In this document: in pieces, positions 45,001 through 52,254 of the stretch
Layout of the letters: every line of letters starts with the position of its first letter
Position numbering within the stretch: the stretch's first letter is position 1
Assembly: GCF_016888135.1 (NCBI RefSeq)
Contig: NZ_JACSWB010000146.1
Location: 1 to 58,712 of the forward strand
Reading direction: 5' to 3'
DNA from: Leptolyngbya sp. CCY15150
GTDB lineage: Bacteria; Cyanobacteriota; Cyanobacteriia; RECH01
DNA: 58,712 bases
Made by a program: the position numbers and the translations under genes
Notes under the pieces: generated by a model
Databases searched by the model: none
What the model was told of the DNA's origin: nothing
What the model saw: the letters and a program-made list of their open reading frames with translations, nothing else

Positions 45001-45832
45001 CAAGCGATCGCCATAGGTCTAAATCTATCTCCGCCGCCTCCAGTCGCGCCAGGGAAAAGCCCGTGGTATTCAGCACCAGATCCACAGGCTGCCGCTGCCA
45101 CTGCTGCCGGATGGCGGTCTGCACCTCCATGTCCCGGAGCGACGACACAAACATCGGCATCGGCTCCAACCCCCGGCGGGCGATCGCTTCACATAGCCCA
45201 TCGATCACCGCCATATTGCCCGATAGATAATGGGCCCGGTAAAACAGCAGACCCACCCGCGCCGTCGTTGAGGATGGCCCTGCCCAGGCATAGCAGGCCA
45301 CCTTGGGCACGGGCCGTGGCGGCAGGGGATGGTAGGGGCAATCCAGACCCACCTGGGCCAGGTACTGTAGCGCCTGCACCATATTGTCAATGCCGCCCTC
45401 GGTAAAATAGCGCCAAAGCTGGTTGGCGATCGCCAGCGGCACCGTGGACTGATGCATCAAGCCCAAATCTGGACGATCGTCCCCCGGCAACACCAGCAAC
45501 CGCGCCCCCGTTTGCTCCACCGTTTCCCGCACCACATCCAGACCGTAGGGCCAATAGGCCTGACCCCCCAGCAACCGCACCACAATCACCTGGGCATGGC
45601 GCAGCACCGTATCGGCATAAGTATCAATGCTCAACTGCTGCTGAAGATGCAGGAGATTGGCCACCCGCAGGTTGGGAAACTCGTCGGGAAGGTGGGCAAT
45701 GGCCTGGGCGATCGCTAGAATTTCGGTATCTGCCGCCGTCAGAATCACCATGGGAGCAGGGGTCTGCTCCACGAACATTACCCCCTCCATGCCAGGTGTC
45801 CATCCCCCCGGTGTGGCTGCAATTCGGTGCAT
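42089..45832 (-). CDS. cobN: Cobaltochelatase subunit CobN
   Basis: CobN is the large subunit of the ATP-dependent chelatase that inserts cobalt during aerobic cobalamin synthesis. It is a paralogue of ChlH. The 1247-residue product carries family motifs such as GKHGNLEWLPGKSVALS, VGRNAAELLIERY and AYGAGLQGLIEAQNW, and ends with a helical segment. Cyanobacteria usually lack dedicated CobST and pair CobN with the magnesium-chelatase ChlI/ChlD (family knowledge). No cobalamin riboswitch is recognised upstream. The start may lie a few residues later (MEGVMFVEQ). Confidence 0.94.
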   Translation of the reverse strand: MHRIAATPGGWTPGMEGVMFVEQTPAPMVILTAADTEILAIAQAIAHLPDEFPNLRVANLLHLQQQLSIDTYADTVLRHAQVIVVRLLGGQAYWPYGLDVVRETVEQTGARLLVLPGDDRPDLGLMHQSTVPLAIANQLWRYFTEGGIDNMVQALQYLAQVGLDCPYHPLPPRPVPKVACYAWAGPSSTTARVGLLFYRAHYLSGNMAVIDGLCEAIARRGLEPMPMFVSSLRDMEVQTAIRQQWQRQPVDLVLNTTGFSLARLEAAEIDLDLWRSLDVPVLQVILSSGTREQWDSEWRGLLPRDVAMNVALPEVDGRIITRAVSFKARQDRHPQLETDVVRYEPMPDRLDFVADLADNWVRLRNTPRGDRRLALILANYPSRDGRLANGVGLDTPESVVQILQALANAGYDVQPLPASGQELMQWLTQGVTHDPDGWDLRPVRQSLSRSVYLDYWQTLPPEVQQGVGDRWSSPESLPAEIPIPGLQIGSVFIGIQPPRGYDLDPSLNYHAADLEPPHAYLAFYHWLRHDFGAQALVHVGKHGNLEWLPGKSVALSQTCYPEVASGALPHLYPFIVNDPGEGSQAKRRSQAVIIDHLTPPLTRAELYGPLQQLERLIDEYYEADSLDPSRLPVIRDRIQTLIQTTHLNQDLATLPGSPAAEFNDLLTRTDGYLCELKEAQIRDGLHILGQCPSGRLLRDLIIAIARSPDRHRLGLTRAIATAWELDCDPLSDDPATLLSESDRRRLAQQHCPHLRTVGDAVEQIEQAAAQQVDAILAGQPPSMTQAAIAPELTWIQTDLLPNLQNTRQELTALLHGLDGGYIPSGPSGAPTRGRADVLPTGRNFYSVDIRGIPTESAWAVGRNAAELLIERYTQEEGNYPRSLALSVWSTSTMRTGGDDLAEALALLGVRPVWDGPSRRVVDFEILPLEVLGRSRVDVTLRISGFFRDAFPNLIELFDQAVQAIAALDEPPEWNPLADQVQQETQAWIDQGLTADQASDRASYRIFGSKPGAYGAGLQGLIEAQNWSDDDDLARAYINWSSTAYTGGRNGRAPQALSAPAAFEQRLSQLQIVLHNQDNREHDLLDSDDYYQFQGGLTVAARSRGQSPKLYFGDHSRPETPKVRSLSEELTRVYRSRVVNPKWIAGVMRHGYKGAFEMAATVDYLFAYSATTHCVEDYMYQGVAEAYIFDDDVQQMVQDANPWALRDMAERLLEAHQRRLWSSPSPATLDRLRAVVNQAEGAIEQQSS

Positions 45833-46022
45833 GTGGCGAACTCGTTCTTCGTGAACAACCTTCCTAGCCTAGCGCTAGATCTGGGCAGATGCGAGACGAG
45901 TATTGCACGGGTTCATCGGGGGTATGCGACAATCACCTTGAACTGCAGGGCCATGAGTACAGGAGATTTGCTGACACTGTGCTGCCCTTCTATAGCTATA
46001 TTCTCCTACCGTATCTCAGCCC

Positions 46023-47612
46023 ATGTATTTGTCATCGACGCAGACCGATTCCTTTCATCAACTTCAGTCAAAACTGCGCGATCGCTGGCAGTCGATTGAT
46101 CAGTTTGACCGCAACGACTGCGATATTCTCGTGATCCCCTCGGTCACGTTGGATCAACGGGAGCTGCGTAAAATTCGCGGCATTCACTACTACGAAGAAC
46201 GGCTGTTGTTTTCCCTGATCCGCCTGCGCAACCCCCGCACGCGCCTGATCTACATCACCTCCCAGCCCCTGCATCCCAGCATTGTGGACTATTACCTGCA
46301 ACTGCTGCCCGGCATTCCCTTCTCCCATGCCCGCAGCCGTCTGCTTTTGCTATCGGTGTATGATTCCTCCTGCCGATCGCTCACCGAGAAAATCTTGGAA
46401 CGCCCCCGCCTGATGGAACGCATCCGTCAATCCCTGCGCCTCGACCAAGCCTACATGACCTGCTACAACTCCACGGAGTTTGAGCGCGATCTATCGGTGA
46501 AGCTGGGCGTGCCCCTGCTGGCCCTCGATCCAGACTTGCTACAGTGGGGTACCAAGAGCGGCAGCCGCCAGATTTTTGCCGAATGTGGCATTCCCCATCC
46601 CGCTGGCAGTGACTTAACCTGGACGGTGGAAGACCTAGCGATCGCCACCGCCATCCTCTGGGAGCAGCAGCCCACCCTGCGCCGCATCGTCATCAAGCTC
46701 AATGAAGGGTTTTCGGGGGAAGGCAACGCCCTGCTAAATCTCCGAGATCTAGCTACCGTGCGCCCAGGAGATGCCAGCCATGCCCAGCGCGTCGCGGCGA
46801 TTATTCAGCAGTTTGTCCATCTCAGCTTCCAGTCTGACCAGGAAACCTGGGAGAACTTCAGCAGCCGTATTCCCGAACTGGGAGCGATCGCGGAAGCGTT
46901 TATTGAAGGTGACGAAAAGCGATCGCCCAGTGTGCAGGCCCGGATTGTTCCTGATGGTACGGTGGAAGTCTTATCTACCCATGACCAAATTCTAGGCGGC
47001 CCCGATGGTCAAATTTTCCTAGGCTGTCGCTTCCCCGCTGATGATGGCTATCGCCGCCAGCTCCAGACTTGGGGCATGAAGGTGGGGCAGGCGCTGGCAG
47101 ATAAGGGAGCCTTGGAGCGCTTTAGCCTAGACTTCGTGGCAGTCTACCAGCCCGATGCACCGGATGGTGAAGAATGGGCGCTCTATGCGATTGAAATTAA
47201 CCTACGCAAAGGCGGCACTACCCATCCCTTTATGGCCTTGGCCCTCCTCACCAATGGCACCTACTGCCTAGAGGATGGTCTGTTCTACAGTCGTCAGGGC
47301 ACACCCAAGTATTATGTTGCTTCAGATAATTTAGAGAGTCCCAAATATCGCGGATTAATGCCCAATGACCTGATGGACATCATTGCCTTCCACCGCCTGA
47401 ACTTCCGCAGTACGACAGAAACCGGCACGGTGTTCCATCTGATGGGCTGTCTGTCGGAGTTTGGCAAGTTGGGGCTGACCAGCATTGGCAATTCACCGGA
47501 GGAAGCTGAAGAACTGTATCAACAGGTGGTGCAAGCTCTAGATGAGGAAACCGCCCGCGATGTCCCTGCCCCTGCCTCAATCCCAGTTCCCTTTATCGGC
47601 TGGAGTACGTGA
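46023..47612 (+). CDS. PGM1-like peptide ligase / ATP-grasp protein
   Basis: The 529-residue product resembles the PGM1-related ATP-grasp ligases: a short N-terminal domain (DILVIPSVTLDQRELRKIRG) and an ATP-grasp core with RRIVIKLNEGFSGEGNALL and LYAIEINLRKGGTTHPFMAL. The last segment would hold the metal-binding Glu and Asn. PGM1 makes amide bonds in pheganomycin synthesis (established for the family). The substrate here is unknown. The gene is divergent from cobN. Confidence 0.85.
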   Translation: MYLSSTQTDSFHQLQSKLRDRWQSIDQFDRNDCDILVIPSVTLDQRELRKIRGIHYYEERLLFSLIRLRNPRTRLIYITSQPLHPSIVDYYLQLLPGIPFSHARSRLLLLSVYDSSCRSLTEKILERPRLMERIRQSLRLDQAYMTCYNSTEFERDLSVKLGVPLLALDPDLLQWGTKSGSRQIFAECGIPHPAGSDLTWTVEDLAIATAILWEQQPTLRRIVIKLNEGFSGEGNALLNLRDLATVRPGDASHAQRVAAIIQQFVHLSFQSDQETWENFSSRIPELGAIAEAFIEGDEKRSPSVQARIVPDGTVEVLSTHDQILGGPDGQIFLGCRFPADDGYRRQLQTWGMKVGQALADKGALERFSLDFVAVYQPDAPDGEEWALYAIEINLRKGGTTHPFMALALLTNGTYCLEDGLFYSRQGTPKYYVASDNLESPKYRGLMPNDLMDIIAFHRLNFRSTTETGTVFHLMGCLSEFGKLGLTSIGNSPEEAEELYQQVVQALDEETARDVPAPASIPVPFIGWST

Positions 47613-47851
47613 TGGCGTTTGTGCATGATGAGGACTAACGGCTAAGCCGAGCAGCGGCAAGCTACCTTAGCACCTCAATAAGGGGATTTGCCCTGTCTGT
47701 TCCAGCGTGTTGTTATGCAGCCTAACCCACTTGAGACATAGCTTCATTGTGACTGAACATAATTATCAGGCTTAAACCCCTTCCAGACGGGCTGTTCAGT
47801 TGTTCATCGATCTGCTAGCCTGACTTTTTGGTGTAAAAAGCCGTAAAATTG
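47613..47851. other. Gene-free left boundary of the AT-rich cassette
   Basis: No gene, tRNA or direct-repeat attachment site is recognised. Base composition shifts towards AT from about 47740 onward, which marks the left edge of the cassette. Confidence 0.35.
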
Positions 47852-47880
47852 TTGACAATGTCAGAATTGTGGATTAGCCT
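47852..47880 (+). promoter_or_regulatory. Candidate promoter and operator of the QueC-like cassette
   Basis: A perfect TTGACA -35 (47852-47857) lies 17 bp before TAGCCT, a weak -10. The inverted repeat TGACAATGTCA (47853-47863) overlaps the -35 and is a plausible operator for the cassette's own XRE-family regulator. Its role is inference from position. Confidence 0.4.
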
Positions 47881-47916
47881 TGAGATATCAAAGAACTCCG
47901 ACGGGCGGGGGGTGCC

Positions 47917-48549
47917 ATGCCAGATGGGGATATTGTTCACAGCAGATTGCGACGGCTTTATCAAAAACCGTACAAGTGGCTTTGCGAAGGTACTGCAACC
48001 AGTGATGAATGTGCGCGAGCTCTGCTAGAGAAACTCAAGCAAGACATTAAAGCTAAAGGTGATCTCCCCGTTGCTCTCTCTCAAGCAATGGCAGATAGCG
48101 TTGCACATATGAGTAGCCATCTTGAAGAAGCTAGAGAAGGTGACTTTGCCAAACTCAGCGTAGAATTCGAAGCTCTAGCTCAGAAAGCAGATGGACGTCT
48201 GGATTTGAAAGAACTGACTTTACGGGCAGGCAAAAGTTTGCTCAACGATCTCAGAAATGGGCGAGAAGTAGATATCACTCACATTTCTGAAGCTATTTTT
48301 GGGCGGTATATTCATGAGGTTTATGAATCAGAATTTAAAGAACGAATTCCATTGACATTAGAACATCATGCAGGTATTACTCAAGAAACTCTCGAAAAAC
48401 GAATTGAAGACATGCAATCAAGTATAGGTTCTGGGATTCAAAAATTTGCTCAAAATGCTATCAGGAATCAAAGTGTAGCCAAACTATCTCTGCCCCGACG
48501 CCCTTCTCAAAAAGCAATTGATTTAAACGAAGACCTTCTGGCAGTTTAA
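47917..48549 (+). CDS. Hypothetical helical protein, first gene of the QueC-like cassette
   Basis: The 210-residue product has no recognised family. It is rich in charged helical segments (EECARALLEKLKQDIK-like patterns; VALSQAMADSVAHMSSHLEE; LTLRAGKSLLNDLRNG; TQETLEKRIEDMQSSI), with a basic Ser/Pro C-terminus (SLPRRPSQKA). No signal peptide or membrane segment is seen. It starts the four-gene operon; the QueC-like gene follows after 5 nt. By analogy with Qat, where QatB is the partner of QatC, it could be the partner or substrate of the QueC-like protein, but sequence similarity to QatB was not tested. Confidence 0.75.
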   Translation: MPDGDIVHSRLRRLYQKPYKWLCEGTATSDECARALLEKLKQDIKAKGDLPVALSQAMADSVAHMSSHLEEAREGDFAKLSVEFEALAQKADGRLDLKELTLRAGKSLLNDLRNGREVDITHISEAIFGRYIHEVYESEFKERIPLTLEHHAGITQETLEKRIEDMQSSIGSGIQKFAQNAIRNQSVAKLSLPRRPSQKAIDLNEDLLAV

Positions 48550-48554
48550 GCAAA

Positions 48555-49985
48555 ATGAAAAGACGAAATAAACAAGATTCTGGATTTACTTTGCTTTTCG
48601 AGCCTGTAATAAGCGGTGGTGGAACTGTCCGCCTACTTGATCACTCCAGAAACCGAGAAAGCAATGTAAAAGTTGCTGTGGATGATAGCGCATTTAGTTA
48701 TCGAGTACAAAAAGAATTTCCTTCTATAATTGCTGATCTCATTGATCTGGCTATTGCTATTCATGCAGCTGATCGCTTGACCTTTCAAAGTCTAAGACAG
48801 CATCAAACTCGGATTCATGTTGTTCTGCCAGCACGTCATCCAGAAATTCTAAATCAAAACTCTTTCCAAGATAAGCTCTCTGATCTTCTAGAATGGGCGA
48901 CCGGGAGCAGATGGGTATTTGAATTTTCAAAAAGAGTCGATTCGGGACGTGCTGTTGAGCAACAGCCTCTACTTGCGTCTGCTGATCCCTATGTAGGTGA
49001 GGTAGCACTTTGGAGTGGTGGACTTGATGCTCTAGCTGGACTTTACATTCGTCTTAAGAAAACCCCCGAAATATCTTTTATGCTATTTGGGACAGGAAGT
49101 AATGATAACGCTTATGCACGTCAAGAGCAGGTCTTTCAAGCGCTTCAAACGTCTTTTCCTAATCGGCTAAATCTGTGTAGAGTACCAATCCGTTTTTCTG
49201 AAAGTAGTTTGCATACAAAGAATAAAATTTCTCGTGCGAGGGGTATTGTATTCACGTTACTTGGTTCAGCTTGTGCATATCTGATGGGACAGCGGGTTTT
49301 ACACTTATACGAAAATGGCATTGGTGCAATCAATCTCCCCTATCGGAAATCCGCTGTTGGCCTGGATCATTCCCGTTCAGTTCATCCCTTAACCCTTCTT
49401 AGAGTTAGCAATCTGGTATCAGAGTTGGTAGAAGAGGAGTTTAGAGTCCGGAATCCCTTCCTTTTCTGGACAAAAGCTGAGATGTGCCAGCAACTGGCAG
49501 AAGATGCAAAGCGTGAATTACCTTCTTTGACTATTTCATGTGATAGCCCACATCGTAAGCAGCCTATCCAGTGTGGCTACTGCTCATCTTGTATATTAAG
49601 AAAACAAGCACTTGCGGCTTCACGAGTAAAAGACCAAACTCATTACATCGTGCCTCATGCTACTCGTCCAGTGGGTGATATCAGGTTGTGTTTTCAGCAT
49701 ATGCTGGCGCAAGTTTCTACACTTAAGGGATTGCTGAAATATTCAGAAAATACTGCTACCCAATGGGAGTCTTTGACTAAGAGATTTCCTGAGCTTGACG
49801 ACATCGTAGATAGGAATCATGAAGTAGAAGGCTTAACATCTCTTGAAATGAGAAAATGTTTAATTCGGCTCTATCAAACCTATGTTTCTGAATGGGATGC
49901 TGTAGAACCTCAAATTTCAGGAGATTTCTTGAATCAGGTGAGTGTTCAGCAAGTATCTCAAGATTTCCAGCTTGCTATCCAGTAA
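48555..49985 (+). CDS. QueC-like protein (PP-loop ATP pyrophosphatase, QatC/Cap9-like)
   Basis: The 476-residue product is about twice the size of housekeeping QueC (7-cyano-7-deazaguanine synthase). Residues 1-145 form an unassigned N-terminal region. A PP-loop motif LWSGGLDALAGLY (152-164) has Ala in place of the last Ser of SGGxDS. A zinc-site pattern has Cys329, Cys340, Cys343 and Cys346 (CGYCSSC), as in QueC. Long QueC-like proteins occur in the Qat defence system (QatC) and in type IV CBASS (Cap9), so a defence role is plausible. Substrate and product are unknown. The gene lies 5 nt after gene 1 and 18 nt before the XRE-ImmA-like gene. Confidence 0.8.
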   Translation: MKRRNKQDSGFTLLFEPVISGGGTVRLLDHSRNRESNVKVAVDDSAFSYRVQKEFPSIIADLIDLAIAIHAADRLTFQSLRQHQTRIHVVLPARHPEILNQNSFQDKLSDLLEWATGSRWVFEFSKRVDSGRAVEQQPLLASADPYVGEVALWSGGLDALAGLYIRLKKTPEISFMLFGTGSNDNAYARQEQVFQALQTSFPNRLNLCRVPIRFSESSLHTKNKISRARGIVFTLLGSACAYLMGQRVLHLYENGIGAINLPYRKSAVGLDHSRSVHPLTLLRVSNLVSELVEEEFRVRNPFLFWTKAEMCQQLAEDAKRELPSLTISCDSPHRKQPIQCGYCSSCILRKQALAASRVKDQTHYIVPHATRPVGDIRLCFQHMLAQVSTLKGLLKYSENTATQWESLTKRFPELDDIVDRNHEVEGLTSLEMRKCLIRLYQTYVSEWDAVEPQISGDFLNQVSVQQVSQDFQLAIQ

Positions 49986-50003
49986 GGGTAAAAGGGAAAT
50001 GAT

Positions 50004-51197
50004 ATGGCTACTAACATTCTTGACAATATTGACTTACGAAAATTGGGAGAGCTTCTGCAACAAGCGCGGAAGAAGAGTGGGATGACCCAAGCAGATGCTG
50101 CCAAGGTCATCGACGCTGCACGCACTACCATTGTTGCCATTGAAAAGGGAGAGCGGCGTCTCAAGCCGAATGAGTTAATCAAATTAGCTCGTGCTTACGG
50201 ACGAGCTATCAGCGATTTCGTTCGCTCTACTCCTGTTACTGAGCCATTTGAAGTTCAGTTTCGCGCTGCTTATCAACGAAATAAACAAGAAGAAGAACAA
50301 ATAGGCCCAGTTATCCAGCGCTTTGAGGAACTGTGCCACAACTACTTGGAGCTTGAGAAGATCATGGATGCTCCAATTGCTCGTAACTATCCTCAGGAAT
50401 ATAGCGTGAACAATATGCCGATAGAAGCGGCGGCGGAAAGTATTGCTATCGCAGAGCGTCAACGGCTTGGACTAGGAGATGGCCCAATCCCAATGCTGCG
50501 AGACATCTTGGAGCAAAGTGTAGGGATTAAGGTGTTCTACCTAAACATGCCAGCAAAATATTCAGAAATTTACAGCTATGATGAACAACTCGGTGGCTGT
50601 ATAGCAATAAATCTGAGTCACTACGAGGAACGACGGCGTTGGTCGATGGCTCATGGCTATCTCCATTTTCTTGCGCATAGACGAAAGCCTGTTGTTGATT
50701 TTGAAGGACAATACAAAAAAAATCCAGAGAGTGAACGATTAGCCGAAGCTTTTCCAAAGTATTTTCTAATGCCCACAAGTGGCTTGCTGAGTCGATTTAA
50801 TGATATGTATCGAACTCATGGTAAGTTTACTCCAACAAATTTGTTTACTCTTGCCCATTATTATGGGGTGTCTATAGAAGCCCTTGTTTATCGGTTAGAA
50901 GATATGGAACTTCTTCCGTCAGGAACTTGGGATCGTTTGCGTGATCGAGGATTAAAGGTTAGAAAAGTACAGCAAGAACTAGGTTTAGAAGAGATCGAGC
51001 ATCGGGCTGACATACTCCCTATTCACTATCAACACCTTGCTATTGAAGCTTTGGAGCAAGGACTTATCACTGAAGGACGCTTTGCAGATTTCCTTGGTGT
51101 TGATCGGTTAGAAGCTCGACGCATAGCAGAAGCATTACGTGAACATTCTAGCGGGATGCTTGAAGAATCTGCTTATCTAGATTTGCGTCAGGCGTAG
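50004..51197 (+). CDS. XRE-family HTH protein fused to a degenerate ImmA/IrrE peptidase domain
   Basis: The 397-residue product has an N-terminal XRE helix-turn-helix (LRKLGELLQQARKKSGMTQA, residues 11-30, with recognition helix near 40-50). A linker follows, then an ImmA/IrrE-like domain from about 150. In active relatives the zinc protease motif is HExxH; here residues 217-221 read HGYLH, so the catalytic Glu is Gly while both His remain. A possible third ligand, Glu244, lies in SERLAEAF. It probably regulates the cassette and may sense a signal rather than cleave. ImmA/IrrE proteins often pair with XRE repressors. It lies 18 nt from each neighbour, as part of the operon. Confidence 0.85.
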   Translation: MATNILDNIDLRKLGELLQQARKKSGMTQADAAKVIDAARTTIVAIEKGERRLKPNELIKLARAYGRAISDFVRSTPVTEPFEVQFRAAYQRNKQEEEQIGPVIQRFEELCHNYLELEKIMDAPIARNYPQEYSVNNMPIEAAAESIAIAERQRLGLGDGPIPMLRDILEQSVGIKVFYLNMPAKYSEIYSYDEQLGGCIAINLSHYEERRRWSMAHGYLHFLAHRRKPVVDFEGQYKKNPESERLAEAFPKYFLMPTSGLLSRFNDMYRTHGKFTPTNLFTLAHYYGVSIEALVYRLEDMELLPSGTWDRLRDRGLKVRKVQQELGLEEIEHRADILPIHYQHLAIEALEQGLITEGRFADFLGVDRLEARRIAEALREHSSGMLEESAYLDLRQA

Positions 51198-51215
51198 GAC
51201 ACTGGGAGACAAATT

Positions 51216-51767
51216 ATGGAAATCAAACACTCCCATATAGTTCTTGATGCCTGTTGTGTCTTGAACTTCTGTGCTTCTGGGCATTTGATCGAGATCATAC
51301 AGTCCCTGCCAGCTCAAGTCGTAGTCACTGAAGTTGTTAGAGAAAGAGAATTGCTGACTCTCCAACGCTTAGTAGACGAGAGTAATGAGGATACAAATCA
51401 GTTTGAAGCAGCTATGGAAAAGGGGCTACTTGCAGTTACAGATTTTAACTCTGAGAGCGAGGAAGAAACTTTTGTAAACTATGTTTTTGAACTGGGAGAT
51501 GATGGTGAATCAGCAAGCTGCGCAATTGCGGTTCACCGAGAGTGGGCGATCGCTACCGATGATAAGAAAGCAATTTCCTTTTTTCAACGGGAAGCACCCA
51601 ATCTGCAAATCCTATCAACTTTAGCAATAGTCAAGCATTGGTCAGAGGTAGCGAATGTTTCTTCTGCTACTTTACAATCTGTGCTTACTGCTATACGAAT
51701 CAGAGGACGCTACGTACCACACCGTCACCATCCTTTACTAGTTTGGTGGGAAAAGATGATGCGATGA
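51216..51767 (+). CDS. PIN-domain protein, last gene of the cassette
   Basis: The 183-residue product has the PIN nuclease pattern: first acid in IVLDACCVLNFC (Asp11), a second acid in VVVTEVVRERE (Glu39), and the final cluster GDDGESASCAIAVHREWAIA then TDDKKA (Asp95/96, Glu98, Asp115/116). PIN domains are metal-dependent ribonucleases. Following an XRE-ImmA-type protein, it is a likely toxin or effector of the cassette. The first HIP1 octamer of the cassette lies inside this gene (51546-51553). A strong hairpin follows. Confidence 0.8.
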   Translation: MEIKHSHIVLDACCVLNFCASGHLIEIIQSLPAQVVVTEVVRERELLTLQRLVDESNEDTNQFEAAMEKGLLAVTDFNSESEEETFVNYVFELGDDGESASCAIAVHREWAIATDDKKAISFFQREAPNLQILSTLAIVKHWSEVANVSSATLQSVLTAIRIRGRYVPHRHHPLLVWWEKMMR

Positions 51768-51845
51768 TCTCGAAACCACAAGTAAGTTCATCTGGTTATC
51801 TGTCATTAGCTTGCGTGGCTGTATAACAACTTATTAGATCGATCC

Positions 51846-51885
51846 AATCTGCCTATATGCCTCCTAATAGGTGAATAGGCAGATT
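51846..51885 (+). terminator. Hairpin terminator at the cassette end
   Basis: AATCTGCCTAT (51846-51856) pairs perfectly with ATAGGCAGATT (51875-51885), and the TTATTTGCTGCCTATTT that follows is T-rich. It lies 79 nt after the PIN stop. The rest of the gap to 52254 shows no gene or attachment-site repeat. Confidence 0.7.
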
Positions 51886-52254
51886 ATTTGCTGCCTATTT
51901 ATCCTCTGGGGTTAGATAGGCTGCGAGTAATCTACACAATAGCCCTTTCTGGGATAGATAGACAGCAAAGATCCGTATATCTTCCATTTTGTTGTTAAGA
52001 GTACATACGTCTTGTTGATGTTGTATTTGATGCCTGTCTGTAGAGTTGTTATGGAGCATCGTCGCCCTTAGCCGATTGAACTAAGCGTTGCAACGCCAGC
52101 TCATGGACTATGTCCTGCTGCTCTGTGTTGAAGAGGGACTATCGGGGTTCGTCATGATGTGACCCGTGTTTCAGCGATCGCTCCTCTATCCACCCAACTA
52201 TCTAATCCCCAAGGGGGGGGCGGTTTTAGACGACGTGGACTTAAAATTCTAGGA

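Noticed and set aside
45833-46022. Cobalamin riboswitch upstream of cobN
   Set aside because: No B12-box-like conserved core was found on the minus strand, and the gap to the divergent gene is only 190 bp.
48555-49985. Housekeeping queuosine enzyme QueC
   Set aside because: The protein is about twice the usual length, the PP-loop Ser is changed, and no queuosine genes are near.
47613-52254. Integrase, tRNA or direct-repeat attachment sites bounding the AT-rich cassette
   Set aside because: None was recognised on either side; foreign origin rests on composition and lack of HIP1 only.
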